A DNA stretch of 58,696 nt from Pseudomonadota bacterium (GTDB lineage Bacteria > Pseudomonadota > Gammaproteobacteria > Steroidobacterales > Steroidobacteraceae): the NCBI GenBank assembly GCA_021808195.1, contig JAKBCE010000025.1, forward strand, positions 1 through 58,696. Direction: 5' to 3'. Positions 1-9,936 of this stretch are shown here, one piece after another. A program made the position numbers and the translations under genes. The notes below the pieces were generated by a model. The model did no database searches. It saw only the letters and a program-made list of their open reading frames with translations, and had not been told where the DNA came from. Every line of letters starts with the position of its first letter. Position 1 is the first letter of the stretch.

Positions 1-796
1 AAGCGCTTGTACGTAGCGCCGCGCACAGCGCCCGCTCCGCACGCACTATTCGCCGTCCGCTCGCTGCTCACCCATCGCACCCAGTGCATCAGATGTCCCA
101 TTGCGTCGTCTCCTCTGTCGTGCGTTCGTCCCGAAAGCGATTGAATTACCATCTGGCGTGTCCAAACATTACGACCTCTCATTACGTCGCATTATTATTG
201 AGCGCCTACGGGCGCTGCCGTTCGTGGGCGGATGCGCCGCGACCTCGATCTTTTCCTTCATGCGCAGATGCAAGAGCCCGCTCAATGCACACCTCTTTGA
301 CAAGCTGGCCTACGTGCTTGAGCTGACTCGAATAAGGTGCCGGAGCAATATCGCGAGGCCGCATAGCCGCAAATTCACCGTGACTATCCCGAAAAGTCTG
401 ACCGTGAATCGACCACCGATAACGCCGAACACCGCAGTAGCCGCACGCTCACTGCGACACTGCGCGCGTTCCCGCGTCAGTAGGGCCGTAGGGAAGCTGC
501 ATTTCCGGCAAGAAACCGAGTCCACATCTTCGCTCGCATCGGTCAAAAGCGCTTCCACTCATCAGCCGTCGAGTGGGCGACCCCAAGCGACGGGCTCCAG
601 CCGCACTACAACCGCTAACAGCTCCAATTCCCATCTTCTTTTGCCTGGGCTTTCTGCTTGAAGATGACGTGGAACTCAAAATATCGACGTCGATCCCCCT
701 GGCGAAATGATTCCACCCGCATTGGTCCAGAATCTCGTCTCTCCCAAGCGCACCATCCGTGATGCGAAAGCCCGAATTGCAGCGTTGCATCGCCGG
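1..796. other. Left-edge stretch with no recognisable gene
   Basis: No open frame here has a protein I recognise, a convincing ribosome binding site or a conserved neighbour. The frames that stay open longest overlap each other on both strands, as expected by chance in GC-rich DNA. The stretch lies downstream of the minus-strand hydrolase gene. It could hold a decayed gene cut by the window edge, but nothing in it supports a name. Confidence 0.5.
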
Positions 797-2146
797 TTAG
801 TGCAGCGACTTTGCGCTGGCCTGCCGAAATGTAAGTCCGACTGCAAATGAACGTTGGAAGCCCTTCCAGACCGTGATGTCACCGGTTCCCGGGCTATAGG
901 CTCCGAAACGTTCGTGGTCATGAGGCCAAACTCCCTGTCCGGCGTGCACCACACGTACGTCCAAGTAAGACGCAAAGGCCTTCTTCTTCTTTACATACAG
1001 ATCAAGGAAAGCCGTAATAAAATGTGTGTTTATTGCGTTAACGCGCTTGGTGTTCCACACCGGATCCTGAAACCAGGAGATGTTCCATAAGGAGTTGCGC
1101 ATCTGCCGTGGGACAGGATCAAGGCCGATGTCATGACCTGCTTCTTCGAACGTGAGCAGATAGCGCTGCGCGTGCACCGCGTCTTTGAATACTCGCAAGC
1201 CAGCCCGTCGATAACCGACGGTGCGATCTCTATTTCCATTGATGATGAGCAGCGGCACATGAATTCCGGACAACCCGTGCGCACCCCAAGCATTCAACGG
1301 CGCGCCACCCGCCGGAGAAATCGCAACGACAGCCCTCAGATGCGCTACATCAATTGATCGCTGCAGCGCGCCACCCCGACAGTATGGCAATAGCAGCCCG
1401 CCGGGAACGTCCTTGGCCATCCGACTGTTCGGGTCGAGTATCGCGCCCGCCGCGGTCAGCACGCCATAACCCCCCAAGGAATAGCCGATCAACGCTGTTC
1501 GACGCGGATCAATCCAGTGCTTCTCCGCAAGCGTTCTCTGCAGGGTCTTCGCGACAAACGCGATATCGAGCGGCCGTCGGAGCACCGGCTCGGCAAATTT
1601 CGAGAAGGACGACGGATCATCATGATCAATGGCCGCGACCACATAGCCCTTGGACGCCAGATTTTCGGTGATCCAGCTCAACGCCACCGGCGCATCCTCG
1701 GTGTAACCATGCGAAACAATGACCAGCGGATAAGGACCACCGGAAAACGGCGCATCACGCACCGCGATACCGGGAATCGTAAAGTGCGCGGGTGGCAATG
1801 GCGGCTCCGAACGAAACTCGCCAGAATAGTCGATTGGCTGTGCGCCGCGTTCGGCACGCGCCGGATACCAGATATCGACGACCAAGGTCCGATTGCGCTT
1901 TGGCGCGCTGTGCGTTTTCGGGTTGTAGGCGAGCACGTCCGGCTGCGCGTGTTCGGTCAGCGTAACCGTTACCATGCCAACTGAATGTGGTCCGAGCCTC
2001 GCCAGTGCAGGTGCGTCCGGCCCATATTCACTCGGAGGCTGCTCAGCATGCGCCGGCAGCACATTGACCAAAAAGGCGACGAGCGCAAGCAATATCAGCG
2101 GCGGCGCCCGCCGACACCGCTCAGCGGCACTAAATCCGCCACGCAT
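797..2146 (-). CDS. Secreted alpha/beta hydrolase, dienelactone hydrolase / PAF-acetylhydrolase-like
   Basis: A predicted exported serine hydrolase of 449 residues. I chose the ATG at 2146 because it opens a standard signal peptide: a basic stretch, a Leu/Ala/Val-rich core and an Ala-His-Ala cleavage site near residue 34. The frame runs open for 47 more codons upstream, but those lack signal-peptide character. The alpha/beta-hydrolase core shows an oxyanion strand (VIVSHGY), the nucleophile elbow GYSLGG with Ser near residue 223, and a late EAGHD that probably supplies the catalytic His. The long insert between strands and the DIWYPA motif resemble the platelet-activating-factor acetylhydrolase / dienelactone hydrolase group. 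It lies about 260 bases downstream of the TonB-dependent receptor on the same strand, so it may process a substrate for that receptor (inference). The substrate cannot be read from sequence. Confidence 0.8.
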   Translation of the reverse strand: MRGGFSAAERCRRAPPLILLALVAFLVNVLPAHAEQPPSEYGPDAPALARLGPHSVGMVTVTLTEHAQPDVLAYNPKTHSAPKRNRTLVVDIWYPARAERGAQPIDYSGEFRSEPPLPPAHFTIPGIAVRDAPFSGGPYPLVIVSHGYTEDAPVALSWITENLASKGYVVAAIDHDDPSSFSKFAEPVLRRPLDIAFVAKTLQRTLAEKHWIDPRRTALIGYSLGGYGVLTAAGAILDPNSRMAKDVPGGLLLPYCRGGALQRSIDVAHLRAVVAISPAGGAPLNAWGAHGLSGIHVPLLIINGNRDRTVGYRRAGLRVFKDAVHAQRYLLTFEEAGHDIGLDPVPRQMRNSLWNISWFQDPVWNTKRVNAINTHFITAFLDLYVKKKKAFASYLDVRVVHAGQGVWPHDHERFGAYSPGTGDITVWKGFQRSFAVGLTFRQASAKSLH

Positions 2147-2403
2147 CGCTTTTCGCCCCACGTTCAATTCCGCCCCCTCGAGATATTCAGCAAATCCGCC
2201 TCTAACCTTCCGCATTTTCATCCAGCGCCGGACCGAGTAAGTCACCTGGTACATCGCGGAGTCCCCCTTACACATGGTTCCGAACAAGCGCGAGCATGCA
2301 TTCTGGCAAGCCCCGACGTGGGCTACGCCTAGGTCGCCTGCACTAACGCCCCCGGAAATGAAACTGCCAATTACGGCGCCGCCTCAGCTCCTGACACATC
2401 ACT

Positions 2404-5013
2404 TCAATTGTCGTGCTCGGAGAATTGATAGTTAAAGCCGAGCTCTATCACTCGGGGGCGCATGGGCGTCTCCGTCAGAACCGACTGAGAATTACTGGTC
2501 AGGAGACTTTTGTTTACATTCGTAATGTTCGTTCCCGAAAGAGTCACCGTCCAGCGCCCCCTGGACACTCCCGCCGCAAAATCATAGGTCGTCCAGGCCG
2601 GCAGAATATACGCCTCTACGTTTCCCGACGCGGAATATGCATGTGCGCGATGCTGAACCCCAAACTGCACATACGGAATATAATTTCCCACCGACCAGTC
2701 GTAGCGCACCAGAGCACTCATTTGGAATGGCGGCGAATTGGCGAGCGGACTACCGATCTTTCCGTACAGGTTGGCAAGTGGTTCCGCTACGCCATGGTTG
2801 TACCAGGTGGTGATTGGCTGACCGAAGTTAGGGGTCGCCGGGTTATTGTCGACAAGTGCCGGTGAGTTGACGAGCTCACCACTGTTCCAGGATGCCGAGG
2901 CGTTAATCGTCAGCCCCTCCATCGGGCGCGCCAGGATCTGCAGCTCAATACCCCTCACGCGGTAATCTGGTCCGTTGGTACCGAAAGCCAGGTTACCGAG
3001 ACCACATTGCGGACATAGGAATGCTACCTGCACGTTGCTCCAATTCTCTTGGTACGCCGATCCATCCACTTCGAGGCGATTCTGCCACCAAAGAGTCTTC
3101 CATCCAATCTCGTTATTGGTGAGATTATCGGATTGGTACGTCAGAGGCGTAGAGAACTGATACACACCATTTTGATTGGGCAGCTGCTCGGAACTGCCGC
3201 GATTGAACCCCCCGGGCCTGAATCCCTGGGAATACGTGTAATACACCATGGCTTGCGGCAAAATGTGCCACTCGAGATCCACTCGTCCGCGCTTGCCGGT
3301 CTCGACGAACTGATTCTGGGACTGTTGCTTCGGGTTGGAAAAATTTGTTCCATTTGGCGACAGACAGGGTCCGAAATACGAAGTCGGCGCAAATTGCTTG
3401 CAGCCAAAACTCCCCACGTCACCCCCGAGCTCCTTATTGAACATGTCGAAGTAGCGGATACCGCCCGTAATCGTCAGTTTGTGCGGAATGATGTCATAGC
3501 TGACCGAGGCATAAACCGCCTTCTGGGTGAATGTGTGCACGAAATCGTCGAAGAAGCCCACGCTCGCGCTATGCACGCCAGGTTGATTGGCCGGCGCCCC
3601 CGGCCATGGCTGGATCGGCAAGAAGCAATTTGACGTCGGGCCGCCTAGCGAGCAATCCGGAACGCTTTTGTACAACCACTGGGTGGTATCGTAGATTTTG
3701 TAGTCCTCGTAGAAGAATCCGACAAGGCCGCGCAGACGCCAGTCGTCCGGCGTACTGATGCGCACTTCTTGCGATAGATGGGTGTTCCGCTCCGTGTCAG
3801 TCCAGACAGCACTTGGCGAATAACACGTTGCATTGGGATTTCCCTGTGCGGAACTATAGGACACGCCCGTGCACTGGTAATAATACCCATATCGACCGCG
3901 CGCGTAGTTCGTGTAGTCTTGCTTCTGATCGACGTTCCGATCAAGGTAAGCGCCGGTGTAGATTAGATTTAAATCGCCGATTTTTCCGTGCACGTCAAGT
4001 TCGGTATTTTCAAATTTGTCTTTGTTATATGACGGATTGAACAGGTTTACCGAGTATGGCGGCAGCGACTGCCCATTTGATCCCAAGGGCATCTCATAGA
4101 ACACTCCCTGTGCATCCATGGTCTGGTACATCTGCGACAGCAAGACGTTCCAGTCGCGATCGAATTTGTAGAGAAACTCCCCGCGGATACCGCGGTAAGT
4201 GACGGGATTGATGTGGTTGGCGGCAATTTGATAATTATTGATGATGGTGCTGTTTGTCGGGACAATTCCACCGTTTGATGCTGCGATCCCAAGATCCGTA
4301 GGCGCGCGCGCGAACGTGGCAGGAAGATTATTGATGTAGCCGCCTCTGTCGGCGCTGAACACGACGATTCGCGCAGCCAATTTGTGTTTGATGAGTGGCA
4401 AATTAAACACTGCATCGGCATTAGTATTTGGGCCGCCATGTGCCGTAATTCCGTATCCGGCATGAACATTTACCTGAAAGGTGTCAAGCTTCGGCTTGTT
4501 CGTTATGAACCGCACGACACCGGCCTGCGCACCGGCGCCAAACAGCGTTCCTTGCGGCCCCTCGAGGACCTCAACGCGCTGCAAATCAACCGCATAGATA
4601 TCGAGGTTGCGTCCCGGCAACGTCGTTGACTGGTTATCGAGATACTCTGCGACGTTTGGGAATCCTCCGACCGAGCCCTGTCCTTGTGTGAAAACCACTC
4701 CGACAGACAGGCCTCGCATGAACACCTGACCTTGACCCGGCCCTATGGTTCCCGTTGAGACATTCGGCAAATATTTAACCAAATCACCGAATGTCTTTAC
4801 ATTCATGTCCTGCAGACTTTTACCGGTGAATGCCTGCATGGTGATCGGCACGTCCTGAATATTTTGTGCCTGACGCTGCGCAGTGACGATGACCTCTTGT
4901 AGCTGCATTCCACTTGCCACCGAGCCGGCCGTGTCGGCGGCGATTGCGGCATGCACTGCCGAGGCACTCAGCAGTGCAGCGACGGTCCGTGATAGCTTGT
5001 TGTCACGTTTCAT
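2404..5013 (-). CDS. TonB-dependent outer-membrane receptor
   Basis: An outer-membrane beta-barrel of 869 residues that should import a ligand using TonB energy. It starts with a signal peptide (charged MKRDNK, hydrophobic core, Ala-rich cleavage near residue 25). A TonB-box-like LQEVIVTAQR follows near residue 38. The plug domain comes next (VPITMQAF, then LPNVS, VFMRG and VEVLEGPQGTLFG near residue 155). The rest is a barrel rich in alternating aromatic residues that ends at LGFNYQF, a normal C-terminal barrel strand. GGAG lies about 8 bases before the ATG. It belongs to the large group that resembles siderophore receptors but often takes up sterols, phenolics or glycans in Nevskiales- and sphingomonad-like bacteria. 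No ligand-specific motif is visible, and no FecI/FecR regulator lies next to it. Confidence 0.93.
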   Translation of the reverse strand: MKRDNKLSRTVAALLSASAVHAAIAADTAGSVASGMQLQEVIVTAQRQAQNIQDVPITMQAFTGKSLQDMNVKTFGDLVKYLPNVSTGTIGPGQGQVFMRGLSVGVVFTQGQGSVGGFPNVAEYLDNQSTTLPGRNLDIYAVDLQRVEVLEGPQGTLFGAGAQAGVVRFITNKPKLDTFQVNVHAGYGITAHGGPNTNADAVFNLPLIKHKLAARIVVFSADRGGYINNLPATFARAPTDLGIAASNGGIVPTNSTIINNYQIAANHINPVTYRGIRGEFLYKFDRDWNVLLSQMYQTMDAQGVFYEMPLGSNGQSLPPYSVNLFNPSYNKDKFENTELDVHGKIGDLNLIYTGAYLDRNVDQKQDYTNYARGRYGYYYQCTGVSYSSAQGNPNATCYSPSAVWTDTERNTHLSQEVRISTPDDWRLRGLVGFFYEDYKIYDTTQWLYKSVPDCSLGGPTSNCFLPIQPWPGAPANQPGVHSASVGFFDDFVHTFTQKAVYASVSYDIIPHKLTITGGIRYFDMFNKELGGDVGSFGCKQFAPTSYFGPCLSPNGTNFSNPKQQSQNQFVETGKRGRVDLEWHILPQAMVYYTYSQGFRPGGFNRGSSEQLPNQNGVYQFSTPLTYQSDNLTNNEIGWKTLWWQNRLEVDGSAYQENWSNVQVAFLCPQCGLGNLAFGTNGPDYRVRGIELQILARPMEGLTINASASWNSGELVNSPALVDNNPATPNFGQPITTWYNHGVAEPLANLYGKIGSPLANSPPFQMSALVRYDWSVGNYIPYVQFGVQHRAHAYSASGNVEAYILPAWTTYDFAAGVSRGRWTVTLSGTNITNVNKSLLTSNSQSVLTETPMRPRVIELGFNYQFSEHDN

Positions 5014-7067
5014 GTGCAGATCTCCGATAGTTGTTGACTGTCCATTTGCTTGATCAGGAATCAGTATTTATGTGATCGTCAGTTATGCGCTTTACGACGA
5101 GTCACCTTGGCATGGCGCCGGACTTCGGTTATGGACCGACCTGTTGCGATCCTGAAATCGATCAGCGGACTTTTGGACAGCACACCGGTCGTCTCGGCGC
5201 GCGGCATAGCGAGAGAACAGCAGAGATTTGTCTTGGACTGCGTGCACCGGTCGTCGATTTGTCGATAGGTCTCTTAATTGGTCGAGGACAATCAAGCTTG
5301 ACGACCAAGACGCTGATCAGGAATTTGCATCTGCCTAGAACTCATTTAATGAACATGTTGGATCCGTCGAAATTACCGTGACGGAGCAAGGAATCTGGCT
5401 CTTTGCGTGCACGGCAACTTAAAGGCCCGATCAGCGCGCATCACCAAGCTCATGTGCTGCACGAATTCGAACGGATTGGCCTCACAAGGTGCCCAAGTCG
5501 CCCTTGCCGGATGTATGGCGTAGTCCTGTGTCGGGCTCTCTGACTCACGCATGGCAAATTAGGTGGGTTTACGTGTTTCACCTGATGTGTATACGGCGAG
5601 CAGCCCGCTCTGTGTGACGGAGAGTGGTTTTCGGCGGGACGTTCACATGATTCTCTCCATGACGTTCTCTGGTCCAGGGAAAGAAAGTGACCAGATCTTC
5701 TGATTGAGTGAGGTGCTGCCGCACTGCCATCTTCTTAAGGTTACCGACGCCGTGAGAAGGCGCGATTTATAGACATCGATCTCATCTCGAGCTCGAATTC
5801 ACGCCAAGCACTCATTTGAGGAGATGATCGTGGTCGTTCTTGAAATGGCCCCCTCGTTAATCGGCTGATAGTCAGGGCTAGATTCATTGCGGGCTTCGTG
5901 TATATTTAGAGAGCGGCCACGGAGGCGTAAATCGCCGTCTGTGGTCACATTGCCTTCTTCTATATTCGCAGTTTTCATGCCGTACTCGACTGTCGCGCCC
6001 CTTGCCGCGCAGTTTCATCCGGCATCGTTCGCGGCTGTCATATGAGCCGCGCCGCTGCAGTTATCGGGTCGCGAATAATTGAGCAACGCCTTCGGGCCAC
6101 TGTCTCATCCTGTGTTCCCCATTCTTGTTTTAGGCCAACATACAGGAATGAGCCGATAGTCACGTTGAATATTTTTACCGATCGATAAAGTTTTCTGGGT
6201 CCTGTCGCAAAGGGTTCCTACAGGCGAGAGCTTTGATATGGTCCAGCGCTGCGAGTCTCACGGGTACAGCGCGGAACGAATACTGTTGGTCGAATTTCTG
6301 CGTGATATGTAGTTGCACAAGACGGGTTCGCGGGGCCAATTTTCCAGTTTGACTTTGCAGTTTTTTTGCGGAGCGCGCTTCAGACCCGGGTCGATGTAAA
6401 TTGACTATCCCAGCACGTGGCGTTCGTGGCTATCGCCACGCCGACCGATGAATCATTGGGACAGGGATCAGACTTTCCATCGATTCTTCTAGATCGAACC
6501 CAAGAGGCTCACTTGAGCGTGCTTGGGATGTGTCGATGCCGCTTCCCACACTACCAGCCTGGCCGAGCGCGCCTCTCTTCGGTCGGCAGTGTCTTACAAC
6601 TGGATTTCATCACGCGGGGGCGAATGCGATAAGCACGGCGAGACTGATTCACCCGTTGATCCGCGGCGGACATTGACGTACCGGGCCCATGTCTGGGGCA
6701 AGCGAGACGGTCCCGCATCATCACTAGAAATCGATCGCTGCTCGGCTCAGCTCACGGGAGCCGGCCTGGGATCGTGAATGCACCAGCACAGAACGTCGCG
6801 TCGATGACGGGAATACGCTGGGGAGCAGTAGCTCAGGAATGTCAAACCATGACGCGCCACAGTTCGCGGTAAGCTCATGAGGTGCGCATGCCGGTATGCA
6901 CTGTACGCTACGCTCCGCCTACACGGGCAAGTGGACGAACTCCAACCAAGGTTCAATCCGATTGGTCTGGATCTGCCGATGATTTCAAGCACTCGAGCGA
7001 CGCGTTCGTGAACGACGGCGAGGTGCATTAGGATAATGATCCGATTCTGAGGAGTTGCCGCTTCATC
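5014..7067. other. Two-kilobase gap without a credible gene
   Basis: Between the divergent TonB receptor and oxidoreductase genes no frame exceeds about 155 codons, and the longest, on the minus strand, runs into the start of the oxidoreductase. By eye this stretch is more AT-rich than the rest of the window, with many stops in all six frames. It must contain the receptor promoter near 5020-5100 and the oxidoreductase promoter near 6950-7060, but I see no clear operator. I looked for tRNAs, known RNA motifs and transposase motifs and found none. Decayed genes or an unlisted structured RNA remain possible. Confidence 0.5.
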
Positions 7068-8144
7068 ATGAGCCAAGACGCAGGTCACGAACTTCGCGTG
7101 GGATTGGTTGGGTTCGGTCTTGGAGGTCAAAGCTTTCATGCGCCGTTGATCTCGGTTACGCCTGGCATGACACTCGCCACGATTGTGACTTCGAATGAGG
7201 AGCGCGTGAGGCAAGCAGGATGCACGTACCCGAAGGCGCGAATCGTCACCTCAGTGAAGTCGTTATGGGAGCGGGCGGCGGATCATGATCTTGTGGTAAT
7301 AACCACGCCCAACCGGTTTCACGCGGCGCTTGCTCTGGATGCCCTTGCCGTGGGACTGCCTGTGGTGGTGGATAAGCCGTTTGCGCGTTCCTCGGCGGAG
7401 GCGCTTCGCGTCATTCATTTCGCCCGCGAGAAGGGATTGCCCGTCATTCCTTATCACAATCGCCGGTGGGACAGCGAGTATTTGACTCTCCGACGACTGA
7501 TCGACTTGGGAACCCTTGGGCGGGTCTTTCGCTTCGAATCTCGCCTCGAGCGGTGGCGACCGCAAGTGAAGGACGGTTGGCGTGAACGCGGCGAGTCGGA
7601 TGAGGCAGGCGGTCTGCTGTACGACCTCGGGACCCATCTGATTGACCAGGCATTATCGCTGTTCGGTCCCGTGAAGCAGGTGTACGCCGAACTCGATCTT
7701 CGGCGACGTGCCGCGCAAACTGACGACGATGCCTTTGTGGCCCTGAGTCACAGCAATGGAGTGCGCTCACACCTGTCGACGAGCGTCGTGGCTGCGCACT
7801 TTGGCCCCCGCATGCGGGTTCTTGGGGAACTCGGGGCATTTGTAAAGCAGGGCGCTGATCCTCAGGAAGCTGCACTGAGAAGCGGGATGCTGCCCATCGG
7901 TCCGGACTGGGGCATGGAGCTGCCCGGTGCGTGGGGCTTCGTGACGGACGGGACGCATAAACAGTCCGTACCGAGCGAACCGGGCGCCTACCAGAACTTC
8001 TACGCGGGAATTTCCGCCATGCTGCGTGGGGCAGCGCCACCGCCGGTCCTGCCGGAGGATGCAGTCGCAGGTCTTCGGATCATTGAAGCAGCGCAGTGTT
8101 CAGCCGCCGAACACCGGGTGATAGAGCTCGAATCAGATTCTTGA
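7068..8144 (+). CDS. Gfo/Idh/MocA-family NAD(P)-dependent oxidoreductase
   Basis: A 358-residue dehydrogenase of the glucose-fructose oxidoreductase / inositol dehydrogenase family. The N-terminal Rossmann fold has the dinucleotide loop GFGLGG near residue 16 with a following SFHAP. VVDKPFA near residue 103 carries the lysine of the family's EKP-type motif. The C-terminal half, from about residue 125, is the alpha/beta substrate domain and includes GGLLYDLGTHLIDQAL, whose His is the usual proton-transfer residue. The overall pattern resembles the YdgJ/YhhX (IolW-type) subgroup, which acts on inositols or related sugars. A GAGGAG lies upstream of the ATG with a longish spacing. It stands alone, so no pathway can be assigned. 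Confidence 0.9.
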   Translation: MSQDAGHELRVGLVGFGLGGQSFHAPLISVTPGMTLATIVTSNEERVRQAGCTYPKARIVTSVKSLWERAADHDLVVITTPNRFHAALALDALAVGLPVVVDKPFARSSAEALRVIHFAREKGLPVIPYHNRRWDSEYLTLRRLIDLGTLGRVFRFESRLERWRPQVKDGWRERGESDEAGGLLYDLGTHLIDQALSLFGPVKQVYAELDLRRRAAQTDDDAFVALSHSNGVRSHLSTSVVAAHFGPRMRVLGELGAFVKQGADPQEAALRSGMLPIGPDWGMELPGAWGFVTDGTHKQSVPSEPGAYQNFYAGISAMLRGAAPPPVLPEDAVAGLRIIEAAQCSAAEHRVIELESDS

Positions 8145-8484
8145 TTCCGAGGACAAGGCGATGGCCGTGTCCGCGAGTCTGGTGGTGGGGCCGGTGACTC
8201 GCGTGCAACGGTCGGAAACGGACAGCGCCCGGGCAATTCCGGCAGCGTCCAGTGCATAGTGTCGCCGGAATGAGTACGGAGATGGATCGGTACTCGAACC
8301 TGCAGGGCAAGGAGGACTTGAGGATGGGACAGAGTTCAAATCGTAATGCCGCCATGACGAGATGTGACTGAGTCGGCGTTCTGAGCTCAGCAGCACGCAT
8401 GTCCTTGGGAATCGGGACTCGGACCAGTCTTCACGCCTTGGCGGGAGCGCCGAGCATTACTACAGGGGCAGCAGGCGGCGGCTA
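8145..8484. other. Convergent intergenic stretch
   Basis: About 340 bases lie between the ends of two convergent genes. Short frames of up to roughly 105 codons exist on the minus strand, but they resemble no known protein and lack ribosome binding sites. I see no strong terminator hairpin with a T-run. Confidence 0.4.
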
Positions 8485-8886
8485 CTAGGCGAGCAGAGCA
8501 TGGGAGACATAGACCGCAAGCGCGACACCCAGGATTACCATGAGCGCCGCCAGCGCGAGGTCCATTCGGGCGCCGCCTGGACGCCGCTCGGCAGATTCGA
8601 TGGCCTGCCCAGTTTGAATAAATCGTACTGCGGCCATGGCAACCATGGCCGTACCGGCAATGATCAAGATCAGGCCGGCCACGTCTCCAAATCCACCGCC
8701 GGGGACCGACACTCGCCGACCATTGGCGCCGGCCAGCGATTGCGCTGCGATTTTTAGGAATAAATTGAACTTGGCTACGAGGAAGCCAAAGGCCATGACG
8801 GCGATCGCCGTGCGCACCCAGGCGAGGAACGTACGTTCGTTGGCCGCGTGATCGGAGTAATGATCAATCATCTGCTGCATCCTCAT
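8485..8886 (-). CDS. DUF202 / YidH-family inner-membrane protein
   Basis: A small membrane protein of 133 residues if translation starts at the ATG at 8886. The family hallmark is clear: ANERTFLAWVRTAIAVMAFGF near residues 14-34, the charged ERT-LAW-R motif leading into the first membrane helix. Two further hydrophobic segments follow (a GLILIIAGTAMVA helix and a C-terminal ALAALMVILGVALAVYVS helix). This matches the three-helix plan of DUF202 proteins such as E. coli YidH. The family has no settled biochemical role. It is transcribed divergently from the thioesterase gene. An upstream in-frame start is possible but would add only residues the family does not have. Confidence 0.85.
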   Translation of the reverse strand: MRMQQMIDHYSDHAANERTFLAWVRTAIAVMAFGFLVAKFNLFLKIAAQSLAGANGRRVSVPGGGFGDVAGLILIIAGTAMVAMAAVRFIQTGQAIESAERRPGGARMDLALAALMVILGVALAVYVSHALLA

Positions 8887-9099
8887 GCCGGTCTCTGCAC
8901 CGTGATTGGGATCGCTACTTTGCTCGCCGGTACGAAATGGTACCAACAGAAACGGCTTGCAACCCGAGGTTCATGAATTGACAGAGGCGGCGGTGCGCCG
9001 AATGCGGTCCTATCGCCGGAGGGGAAGATGCATCGAGTGCAAAGAGGTGCATGTGATGCCCCCATCCCGAACGGCAGGCGAACGGGGTAAACTCAGGAT

Positions 9100-9936
9100 A
9101 TGGCAACTCCTGCAAATCTTCATCTGGGTCATTCGGGCGAAGCCTATCCAGATGCATTCTATGTTCGCCTCGGCGATCATCGATTCGTATCGACTTTACA
9201 TTCCCAGGGCGCGTGGCAACCCGGCGAGCAGCATTTGGCGCCTGCCTCCGGTCTCGTTTTGGCCGAGGTGGAACAGCGCCTGCCGAGTGAGAAATTGGTA
9301 TCCCGAGTGTCGGTCGACGTGCTGGGGGTCATTTATTCTGGTGAATTCAGCATCGACGTTGAGGTGGTGCGGCCGGGGCGCTCCATCGAATTGATCGAAG
9401 CGACTATGCGTCATGGTGATCGGACGAGCCTCCGTGCCCGCATCTGGCGCCTCTCCTGCTCAGACACCGCACACATTCAGGGCACCGAGTGGGCGCCATT
9501 GCCGCCACCCGATGCGATGCGCTCTCGGGCGCTCCCATTGAAATGGGGCGGCGGCTTCATTGAATCCCTGGATGCCCGTCAAGAAGAAGACGCGCGCCCG
9601 GGATGTGGACGCACTTGGATTCGCACGCGCTACCCATTGGTGGCGGGCGAAATCGATCCACCCGTAGCGGGATTCCTTAAGTTGGTGGACACGGCCAATG
9701 GCCTGGTGGCGCGGGAACACCCAAGTCGTGTCTTCTTCCCCAATGTGGATCTCACCGTGCACTTCTTTCGCCAGCCTGAGGCGGGATGGGTCGGGTTCGA
9801 TACCCGGGTCAACTTCGGTCCGACCGGTCTGGGAGAGACACTATCCGTCCTGAACGATTCCCGGGGGCCAGTCGGTACCGCCGCTCAATGTCTGACGGTG
9901 CGCATAGGGGAGAATGGACCCAGTGGTCCAAAATGA
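9100..9936 (+). CDS. Acyl-CoA thioesterase-like double-hotdog protein
   Basis: A 278-residue protein with the organisation of the TesB-like / 4HBT_3 thioesterases: two hotdog halves joined by a linker. The first half contains LASRVSVDVLG-like strands (LVSRVSVDVLGVIYSGEF) and an IELIEATMRHGDRTSLRARIWRL strand typical of the first hotdog. The second half, from about residue 160, includes a TWIRTRYPLV strand, the helix region FLKLVDTANGLV, and NVDLTVHFFRQPEAGWVGFDTRV. That last segment closely matches the second-hotdog signature in which Asp and Thr line the active site. The likely reaction is hydrolysis of acyl-CoA, with chain length unknown. It has no co-directional partner within several hundred bases. 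Confidence 0.82.
   Translation: MATPANLHLGHSGEAYPDAFYVRLGDHRFVSTLHSQGAWQPGEQHLAPASGLVLAEVEQRLPSEKLVSRVSVDVLGVIYSGEFSIDVEVVRPGRSIELIEATMRHGDRTSLRARIWRLSCSDTAHIQGTEWAPLPPPDAMRSRALPLKWGGGFIESLDARQEEDARPGCGRTWIRTRYPLVAGEIDPPVAGFLKLVDTANGLVAREHPSRVFFPNVDLTVHFFRQPEAGWVGFDTRVNFGPTGLGETLSVLNDSRGPVGTAAQCLTVRIGENGPSGPK

Noticed and set aside
5014..7067. Possible tRNA or known small RNA in the gene-poor stretch
   Set aside because: No T-loop consensus with a matching acceptor stem, and no RNase P, tmRNA or 6S RNA signature was found by eye.
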